Source of the DNA: Akkermansia muciniphila
GTDB taxonomy: Bacteria; Verrucomicrobiota; Verrucomicrobiia; Limisphaerales; BJHT01
Direction of reading: 5' to 3'
Assembly (NCBI GenBank): GCA_945861535.1
Contig: CAMAUZ010000015.1
Span: 43,600-107,599 of the forward strand
DNA length: 64,000 nucleotides
Positions 52,844-60,427 of the stretch are shown piece by piece. Below the pieces are notes generated by a model. It saw nothing but the letters and a program-made list of their open reading frames with translations, had not been told where the DNA came from and ran no database searches. Position numbers and translations under genes: made by a program. Position 1 is the first letter of the stretch, and the number at the start of each line of letters is the position of its first letter.

Positions 52844-53776
52844 ATGACGCGCTTTTTCAACTGGTTCAACAACCTCTATCCCGTCTGGCTCGTGAGCCTG
52901 GCGGTGATCGCGTTCGTCAAGCCGTCCACGATGCTGTGGTTCGATTCCAACTGGGTGTTCTGGTCGCTCGCGGCCTCGATGCTCGGCATGGGGCTTACGT
53001 TGAGCCTCGACGACTTCAAGGCCATCGGTCGGATGCCGGGCAGCGTGGCGCTGGGCTTCGCGGCGCAATACACCATCATGCCGCTCACCGGCTGGTTCGT
53101 GACCAAGGTGCTGGCGCTCGATCCCGGTCTCGCCGTGGGCATCATTCTCGTCGCGAGCTGTCCCGGCGGCATGGCGTCGAACATGATCAGCTATCTCGCG
53201 AAAGCGAACGTGGCGCTGTCGGTGGTGCTCCCGCTCGCCTCCACGCTGCTCGCCTTCATCTTCACACCGGCGTGGACGAGCGCATTCGCCGGCAAATACG
53301 TGCCGGTGGATGCCTGGGGTTTGTGCCAATCGGCGCTTCAACTCACCGTGGCTCCCGTCGTGCTCGGCGTGCTCATCCGTTGGAAGCTGCCGCGCATGGC
53401 GGATCGCATTGGCGCCTGCGGACCGACCATTGCCGTGCTGGCTTTTGTGGGCGTGAGCGGCGGGATCGTCGCGGCGAGTGCGGAGGCGATCGCGACCAGC
53501 TTCGGCCGTCTCGCGCTGGCGGCGTTCACGTTGCACGTCATTGGCTTTGGCGTCGGTTATCTCCTGCCGAAAATGCTGCGCTATCCCGAGTCCGTCGCCC
53601 GCACCGTGAGCATCGAGGTGGGCATGCAAAACGGCGGCATGGCCGCGTCGCTCGCGCGGCAGCATTTCCCCGCCATGCCACTCGCGGCCGCCGCGGCCGT
53701 CTTCAGCGGAGTGATGCAAAACATCGTCGGCGGTCTCATGGCCTCGTGGTGGAAACGCCGCCCGCCGTCCGCATGA
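52844..53776 (+). CDS. bile acid:sodium symporter-type (BASS) transporter
   Basis: This is a 310-residue inner-membrane protein with about ten hydrophobic segments. Signatures of the BASS/SBF family are SLAASMLGMGLTLSLDDF (first segments), GIILVASCPGGMASNMISYL (the core motif of the crossover region) and VARTVSIEVGMQNGGMAASL (second crossover). BASS proteins couple uptake of organic acids (bile acids, pyruvate, 2-keto acids, pantothenate and others) to sodium. It begins 23 bp after the sialidase/GH gene, and its stop overlaps the start of the kinase gene in ATGA, so it is part of a tightly coupled set; an acidic product of the secreted hydrolase is a reasonable guess at cargo. Confidence 0.93.
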   Translation: MTRFFNWFNNLYPVWLVSLAVIAFVKPSTMLWFDSNWVFWSLAASMLGMGLTLSLDDFKAIGRMPGSVALGFAAQYTIMPLTGWFVTKVLALDPGLAVGIILVASCPGGMASNMISYLAKANVALSVVLPLASTLLAFIFTPAWTSAFAGKYVPVDAWGLCQSALQLTVAPVVLGVLIRWKLPRMADRIGACGPTIAVLAFVGVSGGIVAASAEAIATSFGRLALAAFTLHVIGFGVGYLLPKMLRYPESVARTVSIEVGMQNGGMAASLARQHFPAMPLAAAAAVFSGVMQNIVGGLMASWWKRRPPSA

Positions 53777-54864
53777 GCCGGCGCGACATCTACTACTGGA
53801 AGTGCGACCGGGCGGCGGCGTTTCACGGCACGCAGTTGCGCGTGGAATCGGACTCCGTTCTCGAAGCGCAACTGCACGCGGCGATGCGCGCCAAGCTTGG
53901 CTGCAAGCAACTCACGCTCTCCGCCGCAAAAGGCCAGGGCAATCACCTCACATGGGATGCGGACGCGGACGGACAGTCCATGTTCGTGCGCCTCGAAAAT
54001 GGTCCCGAGCAGGATGACTACATCATGGTGGAATCGGCGGTGATGCAGCGGGTGCGTGCGCTCGGTCTGCCCGTGCCGCAAGTCTTCGCCGTCGATGCGA
54101 GCCGCCGGCATGTCGCCGGTGCCTGGCAGGCGATTGAACGCATCGCGTTTCCGGACCTGAATCAGTGGTTCAAGCAAGGCGTGCTCGACAGCCACCGCAT
54201 CGCCTTCGACATCGGAGCCGCCGTCGCGCGTTGGCAGGCGATTCAACCGGCCGGCTTTGGCGCGTTCGACTCAGCGCAGCCCAACGAACTCCGCGGCTTT
54301 CATCCGCGTTACGAGGATTACTTCCGGCTCCGACTCGACCAACACCTCGGATTCCTGGTCGAACGCCGCTTCCTCACTCCTGAACAACGCGCCGAAATCG
54401 AGCGCGTCATCAACGACCACCAAAAGCTTCTTCGCATCGATCACGGCTGCCTCGTTCACAAGGACCTCGCGCTTTGGAACATCCTGGGCTCGCGCGAACA
54501 CATCGCCGCGTTCATCGATTTCGACGACGCCATCAGCGGTGACCCGGTGGATGACCTTTCGTTGCTCGCCTGCTTTCACGATGCTGAATTCCTTCGCCGC
54601 GCCTTCGCCGGTTACGAGAGCGTCCGCCCGCTGCCGCCAGAGCATCGGCGGCGCTTCTGGCTGCATCTGCTGCGCAACATGATCGTCAAGGCCGTCATCC
54701 GCGTCGGCGCGGGCTACTTCGATCGTAGCGATGCATTTTTTCTCATCCCCAGTGGCGCATCGGGAGGAACTCTGCGCGAGTTCACACACGCACGACTGAA
54801 CGCGGCCTTGAACGGCCTGCGCGGCGGAAGCGGCATCGAAACTCTCGGAGACTTAAAAACATGA
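53773..54864 (+). CDS. aminoglycoside phosphotransferase (APH)-fold kinase
   Basis: The start is taken at ATG 53773 (4-bp overlap with the transporter); a much longer upstream open frame is an artefact. The 363-residue protein has the APH/choline-kinase fold: ATP-side GNHLTWDAD, catalytic loop LVHKDLALWNIL (Asp and Asn) and metal motif FIDFDDAISGDPVDDLSLL. This fold phosphorylates hydroxyl groups on sugars, amino alcohols and amino acids (for example methylthioribose kinase, N-acetylhexosamine kinase, hydroxylysine kinase) as well as antibiotics. With a transporter before it and an aldolase after it, metabolic phosphorylation of the imported acid or sugar is likelier than drug resistance. It ends in an ATGA overlap with the aldolase gene. 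Confidence 0.86.
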   Translation: MSRRDIYYWKCDRAAAFHGTQLRVESDSVLEAQLHAAMRAKLGCKQLTLSAAKGQGNHLTWDADADGQSMFVRLENGPEQDDYIMVESAVMQRVRALGLPVPQVFAVDASRRHVAGAWQAIERIAFPDLNQWFKQGVLDSHRIAFDIGAAVARWQAIQPAGFGAFDSAQPNELRGFHPRYEDYFRLRLDQHLGFLVERRFLTPEQRAEIERVINDHQKLLRIDHGCLVHKDLALWNILGSREHIAAFIDFDDAISGDPVDDLSLLACFHDAEFLRRAFAGYESVRPLPPEHRRRFWLHLLRNMIVKAVIRVGAGYFDRSDAFFLIPSGASGGTLREFTHARLNAALNGLRGGSGIETLGDLKT

Positions 54865-55580
54865 ACGCACACATCGGCACTTTTCTTTCGATCGGCTCGC
54901 CCACCATCGCGGAACTCGCTGCCCTGTCGGGCTTCGATTGGGTGCTGATCGACTTGGAGCACGGCAGCGGATCCGAGTCCGCCGTGCCGGAGCAATTGCG
55001 AGCGTTACGTGGCAGCAAGACGCGCGGCATTGTGCGTGTCGGCGCGCCTCATGCCGACCTCATCGCACGGGTGCTCGACTGGGGCGCGCATGGCATCATG
55101 ATTCCGCATGTCAGTTCCGCCGCGACCGCTGAAGCCATCGTGCAGGCCGCGCACTATGCGCCTCGTGGCGGGCGTGGCTATTCGCGCTCAGTGCGGGCGC
55201 ACGATTTTGGCCTGCGTCCGGCAGAGCAGGCCCCTGCGCCGATCATCATGGCGCAGATTGAATCCATCGAAGGCGTGAAACACGCCGCTGAGATTGCGCA
55301 CGTGGACGGCATTGATGTGCTCTTCGTCGGCCCTGCGGACCTTCAGCACGATCTCACCCACCGCGCCGCCGCAGCTCCCGGTGATTTCGCAAAATGCCTG
55401 CGCCTCGTTGTCGCCGCCGCAAAGGACGCAGGCAAAGAAACGGGCATTCTCGCTCGCGATCTCGGCGACGTGCCCCATTACCTCGAACAAGGCTTCACCC
55501 AGATCGCCATCGACTCCGACCTCGCGATCCTGCGCAAAAGCTGGCAACAAATACTCTCCAAGTTTCGAAGCCAGTCATGA
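54861..55580 (+). CDS. HpcH/HpaI-family (class II) pyruvate aldolase
   Basis: The 239-residue TIM-barrel aldolase has family motifs VLIDLEHGSG (metal-side Glu/His), GIMIPHVSSA, IIMAQIESIEGVKHA (metal Glu) and DVLFVGPADLQHDL. It should reversibly split a 4-hydroxy-2-keto acid into pyruvate and an aldehyde, with a divalent metal. The gene overlaps the APH-fold kinase by 4 bp and is followed by a hydrolase gene. In a phosphorylated pathway the expected product pair is pyruvate plus a phosphorylated or free aldehyde, but the actual substrate is unknown. The start ATG 54861 fits the family N-terminus. Confidence 0.92.
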   Translation: MNAHIGTFLSIGSPTIAELAALSGFDWVLIDLEHGSGSESAVPEQLRALRGSKTRGIVRVGAPHADLIARVLDWGAHGIMIPHVSSAATAEAIVQAAHYAPRGGRGYSRSVRAHDFGLRPAEQAPAPIIMAQIESIEGVKHAAEIAHVDGIDVLFVGPADLQHDLTHRAAAAPGDFAKCLRLVVAAAKDAGKETGILARDLGDVPHYLEQGFTQIAIDSDLAILRKSWQQILSKFRSQS

Positions 55581-55615
55581 AACCCACACTCACACTCTTC
55601 GTTGCCTGAAATGAT

Positions 55616-57682
55616 ATGAAACTCACTCTCTGCCTTACCCGCTTGCTCTCGCTGTTGTTCCTGCTCCCGCTCTCGCTGCGCGGCCAGACCGCTCCGGGGG
55701 CTGGGGCGGAGGACTTGACGGTGCTGCCCGCGTTGGTGGATGGCGTGGCTCCGACCGCGCTGCTGGAGGCGCAGTTGAAGAAGCTCGCGTTTGCCGCGCT
55801 GGACCGACGCGAGGCGGCTTATGAACAAATCACGACGCCGGCGGATGTCACCGCGTGGCAGCAGCGGCAGCGGGCCAGTTTTCTCGCGGCGTTGGGCGGA
55901 CTGCCGGAGCGCACGCCTTTGAAGGCGCGGGTGACGGGCCAGCGTGACTGCGGCACGTATCGGATGGAGAAGATCCTGTTTGAGAGTCAGCCGGGATTCA
56001 TCGTCTCCGGTTTGCTCTATCTTCCGCCAGGAGAGGGGCCGCACCCGGCGGTGCTGATGCCGTGCGGACACACTGACATTGCGAAGGCGGGCAAAGTGTA
56101 TCAGACGGCGTCCATCAGCCTCGTGCGGGCGGGCATCGCGGTGTTTTGTTTCGATCCCATCGGCCAGGGTGAACGGCGGCAGTTTCGCCAACCGGACGGC
56201 AAACCGGAGTTCAGCAGTCCCACGAGCGAACATCAACTGATGGGCATCTCCGGGACGCCGGTGGGCAACAGTCTCGCGCGGGCGATGATTTGGGACGGCA
56301 TCCGCGCCCTCGACTACCTGCAGAGTCGGAAAGACATCCGCGGCGACCGGCTCGGCTGCACCGGTGTCTCCGGCGGAGGGACCATGACCAGCTACCTGAT
56401 GGCACTGGATGAGCGCATCGCCGCTGCCGCGCCCGCGTGTTATCTCACGGGCTACCGGCGCTTGCTCGAAACGATCGGCCCGCAGGATTTTGAGCAAAAC
56501 CATTTCGGCCAGATTACCGCCGGCCTGGACCACGCCGATTACGTCCTGCTGTGCGCCCCGCGGCCGGTGCTCATCATGGCGGCGACGCGGGATTACTTCG
56601 ACATTCACGGCGCGTGGAATGTCTTTCGCCAGAGCAAGCGCGGTTACGGGCGGCTCGGCTTCCCGGAGCGTGTCGAGTTGATCGAGGCGGACACGAAACA
56701 CGACCTCGCCATCGAAATGCGCGAGGCCTCGGCGCGGTGGTTCCGACGCTGGCTGTTGGGCCGCGACGATGCGTGGCGGGAACCCGCGTTCGAGATTTTG
56801 CCCGAGAGTGAAATCCTCTGCACGCCCGAGGGCGATGTGCTGCGCCAGCCCGGCGCGCGTTCCTTTTTCGACCTGAATGCAGCGGCGGCCAAGCCTCTCG
56901 CTGCGCAACGCCAGCGCTTTTGGCAGACCAACCCGCCGCCCGCCGCGCTCGCCAAGGTGCGCGAACTCGCGCGGATTCGCCCGCTCGCGGAACTGCCGCC
57001 GTTCACCGTGACCACCGGGGCCACGCTCGAGCGCGGTCCGGTGCGCATCGAGAAGCTGACCCTGCGCAATGCTGAAGGCACCGTGCTTCCAGCGCTGCTG
57101 TTTCGTCCAGCCAAGCCCAGCACCGGCTTCCGGCTCTACCTGCACGGTGACGGCAAGGCGGCGGAAGCCGGGCCGGGCGGCCGTCCCGAAGCCCTCGCCC
57201 AAGCGGGTGAAACCGTGCTCGCGGTGGACCTGCGCGGACTCGGCGAAATGCAGCGGGGAAAACGGGCCACCGGTTTTGCCGCGCTCCAGGAGCCGAACTG
57301 GAAGACCGCCACGCTTGCCTGTTTACTCGGCCATTCCCTCGTCGGCCTGAGGACCGAGGACATCCTCGCCTGTGCGCGGTTCGCCTCGGCGCAGTGGAAC
57401 GAAGGCCGCCCTGTCCACCTCACCGGTCGCGGGGAAGCCGGCGTCCCCGCGCTTCACGCCGCTGCTCTCGATCCGCAAGTTTTCGCCGGCATCCGTCTCG
57501 AACGCACCCTGCGCTCCTGGGCCGATGTCGCCACCACGCCGCGCACCCGGAACCAACAGGTCAACACCGTCCACGGGGCGCTGCGCTTCTACGACCTGCC
57601 GGATTTGGTCTCCACCGTCCCCGTCAGCAAGCTGGTGCTGCACGAGCCGGTGGATGCGGCGGAGCAGGTGGAAAGTAGGTAA
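55616..57682 (+). CDS. secreted acetylxylan-esterase-like alpha/beta hydrolase, two-domain
   Basis: The 688-residue protein has a signal peptide (MKLTLCLTRLLSLLFLLPLS). The first hydrolase domain matches the acetylxylan esterase/abhydrolase type: VLMPCGHTDIAKAG, CFDPIGQGERRQF, the nucleophile elbow GVSGGGTMTSYL, VLIMAATRDYFD (Asp) and EADTKHDLA (His). From about residue 480 a second, partly degenerate alpha/beta-hydrolase-like region follows (RLYLHGDGKAAEAG; VLAVDLRGLGEMQRGK; VHLTGRGEAGVPALHAAAL, where the nucleophile Ser is missing or replaced). It may be an esterase for acetylated glycan. It begins 35 bp after the aldolase and is in the same run of genes. Confidence 0.8.
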   Translation: MKLTLCLTRLLSLLFLLPLSLRGQTAPGAGAEDLTVLPALVDGVAPTALLEAQLKKLAFAALDRREAAYEQITTPADVTAWQQRQRASFLAALGGLPERTPLKARVTGQRDCGTYRMEKILFESQPGFIVSGLLYLPPGEGPHPAVLMPCGHTDIAKAGKVYQTASISLVRAGIAVFCFDPIGQGERRQFRQPDGKPEFSSPTSEHQLMGISGTPVGNSLARAMIWDGIRALDYLQSRKDIRGDRLGCTGVSGGGTMTSYLMALDERIAAAAPACYLTGYRRLLETIGPQDFEQNHFGQITAGLDHADYVLLCAPRPVLIMAATRDYFDIHGAWNVFRQSKRGYGRLGFPERVELIEADTKHDLAIEMREASARWFRRWLLGRDDAWREPAFEILPESEILCTPEGDVLRQPGARSFFDLNAAAAKPLAAQRQRFWQTNPPPAALAKVRELARIRPLAELPPFTVTTGATLERGPVRIEKLTLRNAEGTVLPALLFRPAKPSTGFRLYLHGDGKAAEAGPGGRPEALAQAGETVLAVDLRGLGEMQRGKRATGFAALQEPNWKTATLACLLGHSLVGLRTEDILACARFASAQWNEGRPVHLTGRGEAGVPALHAAALDPQVFAGIRLERTLRSWADVATTPRTRNQQVNTVHGALRFYDLPDLVSTVPVSKLVLHEPVDAAEQVESR

Positions 57683-57685
57683 CCC

Positions 57686-59050
57686 ATGAACCCTCACTCC
57701 ATGAACCGTCGCCACTTTCTGCACCAAACTGGAGTCGCCCTCGGTGCCACCGCCCTCACGCCGCTGCATCGTTCCCTCGCGGCAGTCGTGAATGAACCAC
57801 GCCGCGCCGCCACGTTGGCGGAAGCTTACAAACAGCTCGGTTTCGACCCGCACGCGGGCGACAGCTTCACTGCGCTGTGGATGGCGGACATTCACTACGG
57901 CGGCGGCAAGCCGGAAGACATTCTGCCGCCGATGATGGCGGAGATCGCACCGATGAATCCGCGTCCGGAATTTATCGGCATCGTGGGAGACCTGATCTGT
58001 GCCGCCTCCCGCAGTTTTGGTACCATTCCCAGCGAGAACGACCGCAAGATCGCCGTGGAAGAGTTTCGCGCGATGAAGCCGCACTACGAGGAACTCGCGC
58101 GGCTCGCACCGGTGAAGCTCACCCTCGGCAATCACGACACTTATCCCGGCGAGAACGACCTCGGACTGTTTCGGAGCGTATATGGCGACACACCTGTGAC
58201 CCATGCCTTCGAGACCAAAGGCGTGCCGTTCATCATTGCCAATGGCGGGAGCTGCGGCCTGCTCGGTGATGCCCAGCAGGCGTGGTTTTGCGATCAGGTG
58301 AAAAAGCTGCATCGCCCCGGCGGCACACTCATCACCGCCGTCCATCAGCCCTCCGTGGGCAGCATTGTGCGCGAGCGCGGCATCACCTCCGCCGTGCGTG
58401 CCGCCTTTGCGGAAGCGCGTGGCAAACTCTGGCTCATCGGCGGACATGAACACGAGAACAGGGACCGACAGTTTGCCATCCCGCGCGGCGAGAACGTGAT
58501 GAATGCCTGGATCACCGCGGGCAACCGCACCGCCTGGGGCACGGAGAATCCCGGCTACTGGGTCTGGTGCTTTAGCGCAGGCCGACTCGTGGGCCGCATC
58601 TTCCGCCACGTCGGAGATGCCGCCGGTTACACGCTCTCCGCACCCGAGGTGACGGCAAAGACAGAACCTCTGTTTTTACCTTTCGAGAATCAGGCGGACC
58701 TGCTGTGGAAGGTGCTCGTCGGTGAAGGCGATGAACCTTACCGCCACACGACCAAGGCCGCCTGGTGCCTGAACTATTGGACCTATGTGCGCCAGCTCGA
58801 CTACGAGTTCCCGCTCAGCCTCGCCAAAGGCAAAGCAAAACGCTGCGTCGTCCTCATGGCCTCCATCTCCAACAAGCCCACCGGGTTGTCGGTTTCTGCC
58901 AACGGCAAAGACTGGCACCCCATCGAGAACGCTACCGAACGCAACGGCTCGTATGTCACCTTCACCATCCCGCAAAGCTGTCTGGACGCCGGCACGCTGT
59001 CGCTGCGCATGACGGACTGCGCGGTGAGCGGCTTTGCGCTGACGGCGTAG
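57686..59050 (+). CDS. Tat-exported metallophosphoesterase
   Basis: Two starts lie close together; ATG 57701 (MNRRHFLHQTGVALGATALT) begins the Tat-like signal, and 57686 adds five residues. The calcineurin-like body keeps the metal-site motifs in order: LWMADIHYGG, GIVGDLICA, LTLGNHDTYPGEND, LITAVHQPSVGS and LIGGHEHENRD. A C-terminal beta-rich part of about 100 residues follows (KRCVVLMASISNKPT). It would hydrolyse phosphoesters outside the cytoplasm. Following the esterase gene by 3 bp, it may finish the set of genes that begins with the sialidase fusion. The export and hydrolase calls are firm, the substrate is not. Confidence 0.88.
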   Translation: MNPHSMNRRHFLHQTGVALGATALTPLHRSLAAVVNEPRRAATLAEAYKQLGFDPHAGDSFTALWMADIHYGGGKPEDILPPMMAEIAPMNPRPEFIGIVGDLICAASRSFGTIPSENDRKIAVEEFRAMKPHYEELARLAPVKLTLGNHDTYPGENDLGLFRSVYGDTPVTHAFETKGVPFIIANGGSCGLLGDAQQAWFCDQVKKLHRPGGTLITAVHQPSVGSIVRERGITSAVRAAFAEARGKLWLIGGHEHENRDRQFAIPRGENVMNAWITAGNRTAWGTENPGYWVWCFSAGRLVGRIFRHVGDAAGYTLSAPEVTAKTEPLFLPFENQADLLWKVLVGEGDEPYRHTTKAAWCLNYWTYVRQLDYEFPLSLAKGKAKRCVVLMASISNKPTGLSVSANGKDWHPIENATERNGSYVTFTIPQSCLDAGTLSLRMTDCAVSGFALTA

Positions 59051-59078
59051 AACGGTTCATTCCACTGACCCACTCACT

Positions 59079-59246
59079 ATGAAACGCACTCTCACAGTTA
59101 TCACCGCCCTTCTTTTTGCGCCGTTCATGGCGCTCCACGCAGCCGACAACCCGCCTGCCGTGAAACCCATCGCGTCCGCAGCAGTCACGAGTGCGCCTGG
59201 ATTGTCCATCCCGGCGAACGTCGCCACCCCGTGCATGACCGCGTGA
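59079..59246 (+). pseudogene. signal-peptide stub, possible short secreted peptide or remnant
   Basis: The 55-residue frame starts MKRTLTVITALLFAPFMALH then AADNPPAVKP and stops. The secretion signal is of the kind seen at 40944 and 49075. No mature domain follows. A complete small exported peptide is possible, but a deleted gene body is likelier since other genes here start with the same signal. Confidence 0.5.
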
Positions 59247-59299
59247 AAGCCTTGCCACTCCGGGCGTTGAACTATCTGCCACTCCCGGGCTAGTCTCCG

Positions 59300-59407
59300 C
59301 CTGGCAGTCTATTGAAACACTCGCTTTCGGTTAAAAACTCATGTGAATTCCCCAATTAAAATAGGGAGCAAGATTTCAAAACCTGAGTGTTTCAGCCGGC
59401 TGCCAGG
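59300..59407. repeat. inverted repeat with AT-rich loop
   Basis: CCTGGCAGTCTATTGAAACA and on (59300-59322) pairs with TGAGTGTTTCAGCCGGCTGC and on (59384-59407), with a few mismatches. The loop of about 60 bp (TTAAAAACTC, CCAATTAAAATAGGGAG) is markedly AT-rich for this chromosome. It lies just upstream of the 59447 gene and may hold its promoter. Confidence 0.75.
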
Positions 59408-59446
59408 CAGCATGCCGCCGCACTTACACCAATTCCAACCGCTCCC

Positions 59447-60043
59447 ATGAAAATCACCGGTCTCCTCCTCGCCCTGCTCGTCAGCCTTGCGCCCGCCTCC
59501 GCAGCCGGACCCGCCACGTTGTTTAAGGACGATTTCTCCGACGCCAAACTGCCCCAGCGCCGGGCCCTGCGCGGTGACTGGAAGTTCACGAACGGCACGG
59601 CCACCTGCACGCAAGACGACGCGCTCTTCAAGCAGTTCAAGGACCACGGCCCCATCCTCTTCTACGACCTCGCGCACACGGATGTGACCGTGCGCTTCAG
59701 CTTCAAGGCCGAGGGCGCGAAGACGGTCGTGTTCACCGCCAACGGTGAGATGGGTCACGTTTTCCGCTTCGTGATGACGCCCACGGGCACGAGCATCCGC
59801 GCGTTTCCGACGGACAAGCCGGACGCGAAATCCATCGCGCTGGCGACGGAGAGGCTGCCGCTCAAATTCGGCGAATGGATTCCGGTGGAGGTGAAGCTGG
59901 CCGGCAGCAAGGCCACGGTGAAGATTGGCGACGCCCCGGCCAAGACCTACGAGCACGCCTCACTCGCCCGCGCCAAGGTCAATCTCAGCGTCGGCTTCGC
60001 TTTCGGCACGGTGAGTGTGAAGGACGTGGTGGTGAACCAATAG
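59447..60043 (+). CDS. small secreted concanavalin-like protein (predicted)
   Basis: From ATG 59447 the protein is 198 residues with signal MKITGLLLALLVSLAPASAA. The remainder reads as a beta-sandwich of the DUF1080/LamG type: LFKDDFSDAKLPQRRALRGD, WKFTNGTATCTQDD, VTVRFSFKAEGAKTVVFTAN, GEWIPVEVKLAGSKATVKIG and FGTVSVKDVVVNQ at the end. It has the same layout as the 14459-15142 protein. The function is unknown; such domains bind or hydrolyse sugars. Its start at 59447 opens the signal peptide, so the longer upstream frame is rejected. Confidence 0.73.
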   Translation: MKITGLLLALLVSLAPASAAGPATLFKDDFSDAKLPQRRALRGDWKFTNGTATCTQDDALFKQFKDHGPILFYDLAHTDVTVRFSFKAEGAKTVVFTANGEMGHVFRFVMTPTGTSIRAFPTDKPDAKSIALATERLPLKFGEWIPVEVKLAGSKATVKIGDAPAKTYEHASLARAKVNLSVGFAFGTVSVKDVVVNQ

Positions 60044-60061
60044 CTCGTTGCTCGCAGCGGG

Positions 60062-60427
60062 ATGAAGTCATTCAGAGATAATATTCCTACCCCCCCAGTG
60101 CGCCGCATTCACCAGCAGTTCATCGCCGCGCCGGACAACACGCACGCAATCGAGGCGGACATGGCGTTTCATCGCGCCATTGCGGAGGCGAGCGGCAACC
60201 AGATGTTCCGGCTCATTCTCGATGCGCTGGTGAAGATCGGTTTCGCCAGCCGGCAGCGCACGATTGGGCGCGTCGGCAAGTCCACCGGCATCGAGCATCA
60301 CGCCGCGATTCTGGAAGCGGTCGAACGAGGTGACGCCGGGGCGGCTGCGGCGGCGATGCGCCATCACATCACCTGTGCAGGAGAAGATATGAAATTGCGC
60401 GAGCAGAGTCCGCGCCCACGAACATGA
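60062..60427 (+). pseudogene. headless FCD domain (truncated GntR-family regulator)
   Basis: The 121-residue frame carries only the C-terminal half of an FCD domain: HAIEADMAFHRAIAEASGNQ, RLILDALVKIGFASRQR and GIEHHAAILEAVERGDAGAA. The N-terminal winged helix and half of the ligand domain are missing, so it cannot bind DNA as a GntR protein. It starts 18 bp after the previous gene and overlaps the DUF1549 gene by 4 bp (ATGA). It is most likely a truncated regulator, although a stand-alone small-molecule sensor is not excluded. Confidence 0.7.

Noticed and set aside
52936..53772. N-terminal extension of the APH-fold kinase frame by 279 residues
   Set aside because: The extension overlaps the transporter gene completely; ATG 53773 in the ATGA overlap gives a normal-length kinase.
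53773..54864. Aminoglycoside resistance gene
   Set aside because: The APH fold is shared by many metabolic kinases, and the gene sits by translational overlap between a transporter and an aldolase; resistance is the less likely role.
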